A stretch of 23,965 bases of DNA from a virus. Of the stretch, positions 7,008-14,332 are shown piece by piece. The stretch is from positions 1 through 23,965 of the IMG/VR virus record IMGVR_UViG_3300028030_000434. One strand, written 5' to 3'. A program made the translations under genes and the position numbers. The notes beneath the pieces are model-generated. The model was given only the letters and a program-made list of their open reading frames with translations, was not told the origin of the DNA and did no database searches. How positions within the stretch are numbered: position 1 is the first letter of the stretch; each line of letters begins with the position of its first letter.

Positions 7008-8138
7008 ATGAAATTGACATTGAAAATAAAACTTTTGCCTGCTGATGAACAGAAACAACTTATCATAGACACTATGAAAGAAGTTAATACTGTTTGTAAT
7101 GCTATATCTAATATAGCTTGGGAAAGAAAAGTTTTTAATCAATTCAAAATTCATAAAGAAGTTTATCACCCTTTCAAGAATACATTTAATCTTTCTGCTC
7201 AAATGCTTGTACGTGCTATTTCTAAAGTTGCGGATTCGTATAAGATTGATAAAAAAGTTAAACGTAAATTTAGACTTTTGGGTGGCATTACTTATGATTC
7301 TCGTATTCTTACCTACAAACCCAATAATATTGTCTCCATTTGGCTTATCGGCGGTAGAAGTAAAATACCTTTTATTTGTCATAATAAAAAGTATATCCCT
7401 TACATTAAAGGAGAAGCTGACCTTATTTACAAAAAAGGTAAATTTTACTTGTTTCAAACCGTTGATGTTCCTGATGAAGAAATTAAAGATATTGAAGAAT
7501 TTATAGGTGTAGATTTTGGTCTTACAGATATAGCTGTTACTTCCGATGGTGTTGTGCATTCTGCTAAATGGCTTAACAACTATCGAGAGAAACGGCAAAA
7601 AGTTCGTAGTTCTATTCAAAGCAAAGGCACTAAAAGTTCTAAAAGACTTTTGAAACGGCTTAGTGGCAAAGAAAAAACTACTTCCAATATTATTAATCAT
7701 ACTATTTCTAAGTCTATTATTAAATCGGCTAAAAAGCAAGGCAAAGGCATTGCTATTGAAGATTTGACCGGTATCAGATTTACGAGTAAAAAAAGAAACA
7801 AAAAGTTTAGGACAAAACTTGGTAAATGGAATTTTAGCCAACTTAGATTTTTCCTTGAATACAAAGCTAAGCTTAACGGCGTTCAACTTGTAGTTGCCCC
7901 ACCGGCTTATACATCGCAAATTTGTAGTAGTTGTAATCATATTGGTAAAAGAATTAATAAAGTGTTCAAATGCACTAATAAAAATTGTGAAGTAGATACT
8001 ATTGATGCCGATTTGAATGCGTCTTATAATATCGCTTCGCTTGGGGCTTCCATAAACAAGCCTGAAAGTTCGAGTATGTTTTGCTTTTTGCATAATATCC
8101 TTAGTTCTAAAATTCACACATCTTTGGTGTGTGAGTAG
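7008..8138 (+). CDS. tnpB: TnpB RNA-guided nuclease (IS200/IS605 OrfB)
   Basis: The 376-residue protein is a complete TnpB, the RNA-guided DNA nuclease ancestral to Cas12. From Met at 7008 it has the N-terminal OrfB region (MKLTLKIKLLP), then the split RuvC core: I-G-V-D-F-G-L at 166-172 (D169), A-I-E-D-L-T-G at 249-255 (E251) and D-A-D-L-N-A-S-Y-N-I-A (D333/D335). A zinc finger C-S-S-C ... C-x-x-x-x-C lies at 306-327. All three acidic residues and four cysteines are present, so activity looks intact. It runs opposite to its neighbours, as expected of an insertion. The start at 7008 is preferred to 6927, which would read through the left-end palindromes. Confidence 0.93.
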   Translation: MKLTLKIKLLPADEQKQLIIDTMKEVNTVCNAISNIAWERKVFNQFKIHKEVYHPFKNTFNLSAQMLVRAISKVADSYKIDKKVKRKFRLLGGITYDSRILTYKPNNIVSIWLIGGRSKIPFICHNKKYIPYIKGEADLIYKKGKFYLFQTVDVPDEEIKDIEEFIGVDFGLTDIAVTSDGVVHSAKWLNNYREKRQKVRSSIQSKGTKSSKRLLKRLSGKEKTTSNIINHTISKSIIKSAKKQGKGIAIEDLTGIRFTSKKRNKKFRTKLGKWNFSQLRFFLEYKAKLNGVQLVVAPPAYTSQICSSCNHIGKRINKVFKCTNKNCEVDTIDADLNASYNIASLGASINKPESSSMFCFLHNILSSKIHTSLVCE

Positions 8139-8151
8139 TTTATTTCTACTC
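8030..8151 (+). ncRNA. Candidate omega/reRNA at the tnpB 3' end
   Basis: TnpB nucleases use a guide RNA made from the 3' end of the gene and the right end of the element, with the guide read from flanking DNA. Here the tnpB 3' end contains CACACATC-TTT-GGTGTGTG and an abutting GAGTAG/CTACTC stem, giving a structured tail. The last ~25 codons do not look like conserved TnpB protein, consistent with RNA constraint. Limits are approximate and no RNA boundary can be seen directly. Confidence 0.35.
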
Positions 8152-8373
8152 CTCGTTAAGTTTTTTAAGTATTTTAGGTATTTCTTGCCTTTTAACAGGC
8201 GTACTTACTATTTTTTTTCGGTATTTCTCTCTTATAGTTCGGATTTTCCCGAATATGTTAAGTTTTGAGAAACTCCCCTTGAACAACAATAATATAATTA
8301 TTAACTGTACAAAGTGCCAAAAGTTATTGAAAAAAAATTCTATTATTCTAAGTATTAGCTCCTGTGTGGACAT
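8146..8373 (-). CDS. Small single-span membrane protein, holin candidate
   Basis: The 75-residue protein has one strongly hydrophobic segment (residues ~6-32, with FFFNNFWHFVQLIIILLLF), followed by a very basic tail rich in Lys and Arg. That topology (short N-terminus, one membrane helix, positive cytoplasmic tail) fits small phage membrane proteins such as some holins or spanin partners. No family is recognised. It overlaps the portal gene's end by 26 bases, so it is translationally coupled to it. The tnpB element's right-end hairpin overlaps its stop codon. Confidence 0.6.
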   Translation of the reverse strand: MSTQELILRIIEFFFNNFWHFVQLIIILLLFKGSFSKLNIFGKIRTIREKYRKKIVSTPVKRQEIPKILKKLNEE

Positions 8374-10513
8374 ATTTTTTCCTCTTTCGTCTGGTTTTTG
8401 GTTTTTGTTCCGGTTCTTTCTTGTACCCTAGTATATTTTCAATTCGCTGTCCGGCTGTTTCGCTTTCAAGCTTCTTTGTTTGAGCGTGTTTATACATTAT
8501 CTCTGCTTTCTTTTCCTCAATCCCTAACTTAGCTGCAATTTGCTGTAATAACATTGCTTGCTGTTCTGCTGCCTGTTGGTTTTCATCTTTAGGTGGATTT
8601 TTAATTGCTTCCCACTTACTAAGTATTTCATCAGCTTTCGGGAAATTGCCTACTTCAACAAATATATCGAGCAATGCGTCTGCCTTCTCTGGATTGATTG
8701 ACGCTGTTGCATTGAATAGGTCGCCAAGTTTTGAGTATCGCTCCTCTTGGGCTGTTACACTATAGGGTTCTTCGGAAATTTCTATATCATATTTCTCAGC
8801 GTTAATATCATTTAAGATGTGTTCAACCATTTGTCCGGACGGAGAAACTCCATATACAGATTGGTTAATTGTAACCGCATCGCCTTTTTTACCTGTGTCT
8901 GGATTTACAACCCGAATCACTTGCTGTGTTTGTGCAAAGTACTGTATGAAATCAAGTGATGTTTGATATACTTCTCTATGAGTTCTGTCCCGGTTCTCAA
9001 GCAAATATGTATAGCTTTTCGCTTGCCTTTGTTCTTTCAGTTGAAAGTGCTTACCTGACGTTACACCTGGTGATGCGTTCCCCCTTACTTCGTCATCGGC
9101 ATTTGATATTGTTTTCATCAAACCTTGAAGTTCAAGAGGCATTCTGATTAGTTCAGGGCTAATCGTCTGCCCCTGTTCAGGCTTAATCATATTGATATAC
9201 CCGGCTCTTACTCGTCTGTAAGGTGCAATTTTGTTTGTCTCCCAATCTTCCTCTAATCCCGAAATTGCATTTTCATCTAATATCCAACCTTTGTTCGCAT
9301 ATCTTCCAAGTAATTCAAGTATAAGCGATTTTGATTTGTTGAAATCTGCTTGCGGGTCTTTCAAGTCATCTATAACTGATTGAGATTTTAACGGGTCGGC
9401 GTGGTAATCATAACAATACTGTGGAATATAAACATATCCAGATGTTTCAACCGGATAGGCTCTTTCGTCTATCTTCATATTGAATGCCGGAATAATTATC
9501 GTTTGAAATCTTCGGGGCTGCAATTCGGTAATTGTATTACCGGAAATACCCATTCCGCCCTTAATTTTGCTTATTATCCCTTTATCTATTGATATAAGAT
9601 TAGCATCAGCGTCGCTTGTTTTGTTCAGCATTTTGTAATAAATCTCTGTAATATCAATCATTCTAAGACTGTTTACATCTTTAACTATCAATCTTCGCTC
9701 TGTGCGTTTCTCGTGAAGCTCCAGAATGTCAAATCTTCCTGTACGTGAATCAAACCAATTTAAGTAATTTTTGAATACATTATCACCTTGCGAAGATGAA
9801 AATCCAGTCGCCGTTTCATATACCGCTGTAAATAATGCTTTCAATCTTTTAGAAATCCATTTATCAGCTTTTTGGTTCGTATCATAAAAAATAGATGCTT
9901 CTTTAATTAGTGCTTGGCTCATTTCATCATCATTCAATGCAAATGTGTTGAGAATATCGTCTATACTCATCTGGTGTTTTCTCATTACAAAACTTGCTTT
10001 ATGCCAAAGTGGGTCATCGAATACCGGCTCGAACATAAATTCTCGTGGGTCTGCGGACGTAACTAACAAACTTCCTTTGTTGTCCGTGCTTCCGTCATAT
10101 TGCCATCCAACTTGAAAAACTCCGAAACGTGCAATTATTGTATCTAAGAATACTCTTTTTGCTGCATCGTTAATATCTGTGTTGTATAGAAAGTAATCAA
10201 GAGTTTGAGTAATCACGTTTGCAAGTTGATTATTTTTGCTATAACGTGGAACCGCAATTCCTTTTCCCCGGTTGTCCTTCTCGATTGAGAATATTACGTT
10301 AATTATTGTTCTGATTAGATTATAGGAGTTCGCCGGTCGGCGTTCGGATTGTAATTGTTTTCTTACTGCTTCATCCCATTGTAAAGCCCCAACGGTGAAA
10401 TCGTATAGTTCGCTCTGTTCCTTGTGGTATTTATCAAACATCCCCGAATAAGTATTGTGTAGCCGGAGCATTTCATATATTGTTTCATCATCCCGTATTT
10501 TGAAATTTCTCAT
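8348..10513 (-). CDS. Portal protein, P22-like family
   Basis: The 721-residue product is the head-to-tail portal subunit, which forms the dodecameric channel for DNA packaging. Recognisable P22-portal features are the N-terminal Y-D-F-T-V-G-A-L-Q-W-D, R-R-P-A-N-S-Y-N-L-I-R-T-I-I-N-V-I, Y-F-L-Y-N-T-D-I-N-D-A-A-K and the G-V-F-Q-V-G-W block. Central parts include P-R-E-F-M-F-E-P and the D-D-P-L-W-H-K-A-S-F segment. Later come S-V-I-D-D-L-K-D-P-Q-A-D-F-N-K and a helical C-terminal barrel rich in Gln, Ala and Lys (from ~residue 640). The length (~720) matches the family. AGGGA precedes the ATG. It lies directly downstream of the large terminase gene, the standard order. Confidence 0.88.
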   Translation of the reverse strand: MRNFKIRDDETIYEMLRLHNTYSGMFDKYHKEQSELYDFTVGALQWDEAVRKQLQSERRPANSYNLIRTIINVIFSIEKDNRGKGIAVPRYSKNNQLANVITQTLDYFLYNTDINDAAKRVFLDTIIARFGVFQVGWQYDGSTDNKGSLLVTSADPREFMFEPVFDDPLWHKASFVMRKHQMSIDDILNTFALNDDEMSQALIKEASIFYDTNQKADKWISKRLKALFTAVYETATGFSSSQGDNVFKNYLNWFDSRTGRFDILELHEKRTERRLIVKDVNSLRMIDITEIYYKMLNKTSDADANLISIDKGIISKIKGGMGISGNTITELQPRRFQTIIIPAFNMKIDERAYPVETSGYVYIPQYCYDYHADPLKSQSVIDDLKDPQADFNKSKSLILELLGRYANKGWILDENAISGLEEDWETNKIAPYRRVRAGYINMIKPEQGQTISPELIRMPLELQGLMKTISNADDEVRGNASPGVTSGKHFQLKEQRQAKSYTYLLENRDRTHREVYQTSLDFIQYFAQTQQVIRVVNPDTGKKGDAVTINQSVYGVSPSGQMVEHILNDINAEKYDIEISEEPYSVTAQEERYSKLGDLFNATASINPEKADALLDIFVEVGNFPKADEILSKWEAIKNPPKDENQQAAEQQAMLLQQIAAKLGIEEKKAEIMYKHAQTKKLESETAGQRIENILGYKKEPEQKPKTRRKRKKYVHTGANT

Positions 10514-10547
10514 TTCATTTCCCTTTTAATTCAATCAAAAATAACTT

Positions 10548-10577
10548 ATTACCATCTAAGTATCAATATTTTGTCAA
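10548..10577 (-). promoter_or_regulatory. Candidate promoter upstream of the portal gene
   Basis: On the minus strand a perfect TTGACA (10577-10572) is followed after 18 bases by GGTAAT (10553-10548), which matches four of six -10 positions but lacks the leading TA. It lies 35 bases before the portal start. It could supply the portal and downstream head genes independently of the terminase transcript. The weak -10 keeps confidence low. Confidence 0.3.
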
Positions 10578-10579
10578 AA

Positions 10580-10618
10580 TTAGATACGATTAGACAAGAT
10601 TTTAGACGCAAATTTAGA
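10580..10618. repeat. Four degenerate tandem TTAGA(C/T) repeats at the terminase stop
   Basis: The plus strand carries TTAGA starting at 10580, 10590, 10602 and 10614, spaced 10, 12 and 12 bases. On the coding strand these read as GCGTCTAAATTT, GCGTCTAAAATC, TTGTCTAATCG and TATCTAATTT. The first copy contains the terminase stop codon. Helical spacing suggests a protein-binding array, or replication slippage of the gene end. Confidence 0.45.
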
Positions 10619-13586
10619 CGCCCATAAAGTCGCTAAGTCGCCTTTTCCTATCATTTTGCAACTCTTTCAACCATTCCGGCGTATTGTCTTCTTTCTTCTC
10701 ACGAGGTTTTCTAAGATACAAAACGGCATATTTTGCCGAATCATAACAGTTTGAAACGAGTATATTGTTTGCGTAATATTCGTGGTGTCCTTCTATATGT
10801 AGATTATATACTTTCCTTTTCCCTAATTTTAAGCCTGTTATGTTTGCCTGCACATCTTTTTGAGCAATGCGTGGCTCTTTGGAATTTGGTTTTGTAAAAT
10901 TCCCGCCCGCAATATTCACATACCGTGAGTACATCCTTCGGAGCGTTGTCTCTTTGCCATTTTTGGTTACATTTTGGGGAGCAAAAGAAAGATGTTGTAA
11001 CGTGTGATTTGTATTTAGTGCCACAAACTTTACAAATACATTCCTTATCTTTTGTACGGTTAATCCAACTCTTTGCCCCAATAACAATATGTGCTTGCCT
11101 TCCTTCTTCGGATTTGTGCCATTTTGTCGCAAGTGGTCTGATTGCGTCCATCCGTGCCTTAATTTTATCGGGGTTGTTTTTGCAATAAAGTTTTGCGTGA
11201 TGCGATAAATGAGAAGATTTAAGAACGCATTCAAGGTTTTCAATCTTGTTATTAGATTTATCGCCGTCGATATGATGGATATGATAGCCTTTAGGAATCT
11301 TTTTTTTATGATAATCTTCCCAAATAGCCCGATGTAAATAAAAAACCTTTGTTTGTTTATTTGTTTGTTTATGCCCTCTAAAATACCCATCTTTGCCTTG
11401 ATGGTATTTAATACCTTTGAATACGATAGTTTTTCTTTGCATACGGCTTTCCTATATTTCTGCTTATCCAACTTACAATAAGTATTCGAGAGTGTCAAGT
11501 CCGATATAGGAATAAAATCTTTGTTTTCATTAGTGAATATCTTATGCGTTTCCGTCGATGCAAGATTAAGGTCAGGATAATAATTCACATCTGCCGATTC
11601 CCTTACAAATGTCATTAGTACCTTTTTGAAGCCTTCTCGTGTCCAGACATAATCACCAACTTTAACATCTCTAATTGGTATCTGTCCTCTTTTTGTAGCA
11701 ACTAATGTATTACCTAAAAAACAATGGTCTTCTTGCCCCTGCTCAATATCGTTTGGATTTGTCTTACTTACAACTAATGAAGGGAATGTCCTAATGAAGT
11801 TTCTACATCTTGCATATACAAGTATTTTCGGTTTTTGTATTATGTTTCCTACTTTGTCGGTTTTATAGTTCAGCAAATCGTGGAACAAATCGTTTGAACC
11901 TTCTCTATAACCTTTATTCTTTTCCGGCGAAGATTTTGAAACTTTAGCAAGCTTTATTCCGCTCTCTATGTATTGATAGGCGACGGTCGCACTAACATCA
12001 ACATCGAATCCGTCCTTAATCCACATATTTGTATCGCCCACAATTGTTATATTTTGCATTCCTCTTACTCTTAGAAATTCTTTAAGGTCTGAAATTTTCT
12101 TACTTCTTACCTCTTTTTCGTGATACAATTCATCGAACAGTAAGTAATTACCGTCTTTTGTCCTTGCAACCAAAGTTGTTACAGTAACATTCCCATAATC
12201 AAGACCGCCTACAATTGCCATATTCCCCTTGATTTCAGAATAACTTAAGTAATTTTCTTCTTCAACAATGTGTATTTCACTATTGAAGTCAAAGAATTGT
12301 CCTTCAAATATATTCCAGTCTCCGTATAATCGAGCTTGCTTCTTTGGCTCCGGTAAATGTGCAAGGTTATGTGCATAATCAGAGTACTTCAGGCAATAGT
12401 TCATTCTTTCTTTTTCAGTCCAGATATTATAATATTCTTCTACCGTGAATCCGTGCTCCTCAAGTTGACGCTCTACCCAAACAACATTATCCCAGATACG
12501 AGCTTCAAGGTAATAATAATCATCCGGGTTTTCGTAGCTTTCGTATTCCCTCGTTACAAATATCCTCTTATGATAATTGTGGGAAATAAATCCGGGTATC
12601 ATTGTGAGAATCATTTTTGCTTGCACTACTTTACTCCGGTTCCTTGTTTTCAGAAACTCTATCATATATTGAGTTGCAAGCGTTGATTCATCGATAAATA
12701 TATAATCGTATTCTTTTCCTTCAAACTGTTCAATGTCCTGCTCTTTGTCTGCGCTTCCGAATTTGATTGTATTGCCGGAAGGAAGATAAAGTATTCTTTC
12801 AGTTTTGTTGAAGTATTGCCGGAAATAAGAATGCGTTTGAAAGAAAGGGTTGATGTGATTCTCTAACAAATCGTTACTTAACCGCCTAAAGATGAGAATC
12901 TTAATCGGAACGGAATAAGCTCTACTTGTAAGTACCAGGGCAAGTTCTCTAACTGCGAATGATTTCGCTCCGCCGTTTGAATTGTGCGTTACTATCTTAT
13001 TGTTCATTAAGTACAAACCGTTCGGATTGCTAACAGTAATACATTTACATTCCTTTTTACCGATTTTTCTTATTTTTTTTACTTTTTTGAACGTTTTTTC
13101 ATCATTTTTGATGTTTTTTTCGGTGGGAATGAGAATTTTATACTTTTTCTGGAATATCTTATATAGTAGTTCGGTTGGATATATTCCGTCTTTTTGCTCG
13201 CTATCTATAATAATAGATGATTTCCAGAGATGGTCATAGCTTGTTTCTGCTTTTGTATTATCGTGAAAAGTAATTTCGTAAGTAAGTAATTTGCCTCTTT
13301 CGTGTATTTCTGTTATTGTCTGGTTAGTTCCGTCGGGGTTCTTAATTACATCACCAATCTTTGCATTTTGCATTGTAATGTAACTTTCCGGTGTTTCTAT
13401 CTTTCCTGTGAGTGGCTGCGCTCCGCCGTACCCAATAACTTTGTAGTTAGTTTCATCAATAAGCCTAAGTAATTCACTTTGCTTTGGTTGAAGTGCAACG
13501 GTTACTTTTTGTTTTTTTTGATTCTTTCTTATTAGTTTATTTTTTTTCTTTCTTTCAAGGAATCCGTTTGTATCTGTTGTAATCAT
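10614..13586 (-). CDS. terL: Terminase large subunit with two inteins
   Basis: The 990-residue precursor is the DNA-packaging ATPase/nuclease. Removing inteins A56-N202 and C622-N946 leaves about 518 residues, the normal TerL size. Extein motifs are as follows. The P-loop is G-Y-G-G then S-N-G-G-A-K-S-F (split by intein 1). Walker B is Y-D-Y-I-F-I-D-E at 293-300. The RNase H-like nuclease has G-L-D-Y-G (D463), I-V-G-D-T (D518) and C-Y-D-S-A-K-Y-A (D949, just after intein 2). The P-loop has Ala before Lys in place of Gly, a tolerated deviation in terminases. The start codon has no clear SD. It lies between the small terminase and portal genes, as usual. Confidence 0.92.
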   Translation of the reverse strand: MITTDTNGFLERKKKNKLIRKNQKKQKVTVALQPKQSELLRLIDETNYKVIGYGGAQPLTGKIETPESYITMQNAKIGDVIKNPDGTNQTITEIHERGKLLTYEITFHDNTKAETSYDHLWKSSIIIDSEQKDGIYPTELLYKIFQKKYKILIPTEKNIKNDEKTFKKVKKIRKIGKKECKCITVSNPNGLYLMNNKIVTHNSNGGAKSFAVRELALVLTSRAYSVPIKILIFRRLSNDLLENHINPFFQTHSYFRQYFNKTERILYLPSGNTIKFGSADKEQDIEQFEGKEYDYIFIDESTLATQYMIEFLKTRNRSKVVQAKMILTMIPGFISHNYHKRIFVTREYESYENPDDYYYLEARIWDNVVWVERQLEEHGFTVEEYYNIWTEKERMNYCLKYSDYAHNLAHLPEPKKQARLYGDWNIFEGQFFDFNSEIHIVEEENYLSYSEIKGNMAIVGGLDYGNVTVTTLVARTKDGNYLLFDELYHEKEVRSKKISDLKEFLRVRGMQNITIVGDTNMWIKDGFDVDVSATVAYQYIESGIKLAKVSKSSPEKNKGYREGSNDLFHDLLNYKTDKVGNIIQKPKILVYARCRNFIRTFPSLVVSKTNPNDIEQGQEDHCFLGNTLVATKRGQIPIRDVKVGDYVWTREGFKKVLMTFVRESADVNYYPDLNLASTETHKIFTNENKDFIPISDLTLSNTYCKLDKQKYRKAVCKEKLSYSKVLNTIKAKMGILEGINKQINKQRFFIYIGLFGKIIIKKRFLKAIISIISTAINLITRLKTLNAFLNLLIYRITQNFIAKTTPIKLRHGWTQSDHLRQNGTNPKKEGKHILLLGQRVGLTVQKIRNVFVKFVALNTNHTLQHLSFAPQNVTKNGKETTLRRMYSRYVNIAGGNFTKPNSKEPRIAQKDVQANITGLKLGKRKVYNLHIEGHHEYYANNILVSNCYDSAKYAVLYLRKPREKKEDNTPEWLKELQNDRKRRLSDFMGV
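10749..11723 (-). other. Intein 2: class 1 intein at the terminase nuclease motif III
   Basis: Residues C622 to N946 of the precursor form a standard Cys-type intein. Block A is C-F-L-G-N-T-L-V-A-T, followed by I-R-D-V-K-V-G-D-Y-V; block B is S-T-E-T-H (T678, H681). Block F is V-Y-N-L-H-I-E-G-H-H-E-Y-Y-A-N, and block G is N-I-L-V-S-N with Cys947 as +1. The usual penultimate His is Ser945. Between blocks B and F lies a ~210-residue Lys/Ile/Asn-rich stretch that is not an endonuclease in this frame. It is the overprinted shadow of a separate HNH gene. The insertion point is immediately before the Y-D-S-A-K-Y-A nuclease motif. Confidence 0.9.
10804..11442 (-). CDS. HNH endonuclease nested out of frame inside intein 2
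   Basis: The 212-residue protein is a complete HNH homing endonuclease. The HNH core is Y-H-I-H-H-I-D-G-D-K-S-N-N-K-I-E-N-L (53-70), with a further H-x-x-H-H near 78-82. Two C-terminal zinc fingers follow, C-x-x-C-G ... C-x-x-x-C (137-158) and C-x-x-C-G-R-E-F ... C-x-x-x-C (175-197). It reads on the same strand as the terminase but in a different frame. It begins at ATG 11442 with AGGAAAG about six bases upstream, and its TAA lies across codons 927-928 of the terminase frame, inside intein block F. It can therefore be translated on its own. Its likely target is the intein-free terminase nuclease motif. Confidence 0.9.
   Translation of the reverse strand: MQRKTIVFKGIKYHQGKDGYFRGHKQTNKQTKVFYLHRAIWEDYHKKKIPKGYHIHHIDGDKSNNKIENLECVLKSSHLSHHAKLYCKNNPDKIKARMDAIRPLATKWHKSEEGRQAHIVIGAKSWINRTKDKECICKVCGTKYKSHVTTSFFCSPKCNQKWQRDNAPKDVLTVCEYCGREFYKTKFQRATHCSKRCAGKHNRLKIREKESI
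12981..13421 (-). other. Intein 1: class 3 (W-C-T) mini-intein in the terminase P-loop
   Basis: Residues A56 to N202 of the terminase precursor form a Hint domain inserted in the ATP-binding loop. The N-terminus reads A-Q-P-L-T-G-K-I-E-T-P, with no Cys or Ser nucleophile. Class 3 markers are all present: Trp121 in D-H-L-W (block B), Cys182 in C-K-C-I-T-V-S-N-P (block F) and Thr200 before H201-N202 (block G). In this class the internal Cys makes the first branched ester. The +1 residue is Ser203. There is no endonuclease domain (about 147 residues). The start is A56 or Q57; A56 gives the usual P-loop spacing (G-x4-A/G-K-S) after splicing. Confidence 0.88.
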
Positions 13587-13735
13587 TATTAGGCAATTGT
13601 TTTATTTGGTTTTGTGTTTGTTTTGTCTTGATTTATTTAAGAAAGTTTGATTTTGGTCTGTTTTGTAGGATATTGGTTTAAGTTTTAAGTAGTCCATACT
13701 CTTTGTTACGGTATAGTTATGTATGACAAAATAAA

Positions 13736-14263
13736 TCATTTGCTTTCTTTTTTTTCTTTTTTTGTTTGAGTTCCTCTGTAATCTGTAATTACTATTTCAA
13801 TAGGTTGGGTAGAGTTATCTTCTTTCTGTTCGTTCCAGATGTCTTTTCTCATATTTTTCAGCCAGAATTGGAGTGAGGCGGGATTTGGTTGATACCATTT
13901 TTTTACTTTTGTTTTTTGGAATTTCTTTATTGTGCGGTCATAAACAGCAACTTCTTCTTTCTTATAATATCCGGTAGCGGAGAGGAAAAGACTTTCTTCA
14001 ACGGTATCGGTAGCAAGCTCTTTGTTCTCTGCAATAGCAAGTTTTAGGTCTTTATGCACCTTTTGCCATCGGTGTAATGTTCTTAGTGATATTCCTATTA
14101 CGTCGGCAATATATTGTTGACTTTTCCCTTCCCTTGCAAGATAGCCGGCAAGTAGATTTATGCTTTCCTCATACTTTACCCGCTTTTTACGTTCTTTTTT
14201 TGTCTCTTTTTGCTCTGTTTTGTCCGTTTTTGCGGATTTCCCGGTGTTGTCATCATCTTTCAT
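13736..14263 (-). CDS. terS: Terminase small subunit
   Basis: The 175-residue product would recognise phage DNA and deliver it to the large subunit. After a charged Lys/Glu/Asp N-terminus, a helix-turn-helix reads Q-Q-Y-I-A-D-V-I-G-I-S-L-R-T-L-H-R-W (~residues 49-66). A central oligomerisation-type helix follows, then S-A-T-G-Y-Y-K-K-E-E-V-A-V-Y-D and W-Y-Q-P-N-P-A-S-L-Q-F-W-L-K-N, a pattern typical of small terminases of this type. ATG 14263 is preferred to ATG 14281, because a good promoter places the transcript start at or next to 14263 and neither start has an SD. The gene lies 149 bases upstream of the large subunit. Confidence 0.85.
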   Translation of the reverse strand: MKDDDNTGKSAKTDKTEQKETKKERKKRVKYEESINLLAGYLAREGKSQQYIADVIGISLRTLHRWQKVHKDLKLAIAENKELATDTVEESLFLSATGYYKKEEVAVYDRTIKKFQKTKVKKWYQPNPASLQFWLKNMRKDIWNEQKEDNSTQPIEIVITDYRGTQTKKEKKESK

Positions 14264-14269
14264 ACAGCT

Positions 14270-14298
14270 AATATACAACATTATTTAGTTGTTTTCAA
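14270..14298 (-). promoter_or_regulatory. Sigma-70-type promoter for the terminase operon
   Basis: On the minus strand TTGAAA (14298-14293) is followed by exactly 17 bases and TATATT (14275-14270), five of six matches at each box. The expected start of transcription is six to seven bases after the -10, which coincides with ATG 14263. The terminase small-subunit mRNA may therefore be leaderless, which fits the lack of an SD there. Confidence 0.6.
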
Positions 14299-14332
14299 TC
14301 CCTTTTTTTGTCAAGTTGCCTTTTTCCGCAAA

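Larger units (their letters stand above)
6905..8151 (+). mobile_element. IS200/IS605-family element carrying only tnpB
   Basis: A plus-strand tnpB sits alone between two minus-strand phage genes without damaging either. The left flank holds AGGGTGTAACCCCT (hairpin) and two overlapping palindromes, AATGTTT-TC-AAACATT (6957-6972) and AACATTT-GAT-AAATGTT (6967-6983). The right flank holds CACACATC-TTT-GGTGTGTG (8115-8133) and GAGTAG-TTTATTT-CTACTC (8133-8151). Subterminal hairpins of this sort are what the family's TnpA recognises. No tnpA is present, so movement would need a helper in trans. Exact ends cannot be set because this family makes no target duplication; the given limits are approximate. 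Confidence 0.65.

Noticed and set aside
6918-8117. A 399-codon minus-strand open frame antisense to tnpB
   Set aside because: It is Phe/Asn/Ser-rich, has no recognisable domain and lies exactly opposite a complete TnpB with all catalytic residues; it is a shadow.
10925-11188. Plus-strand frame opposite the nested HNH gene
   Set aside because: It is short, with no SD or motif, and lies antisense to two same-strand frames already explained by motifs.
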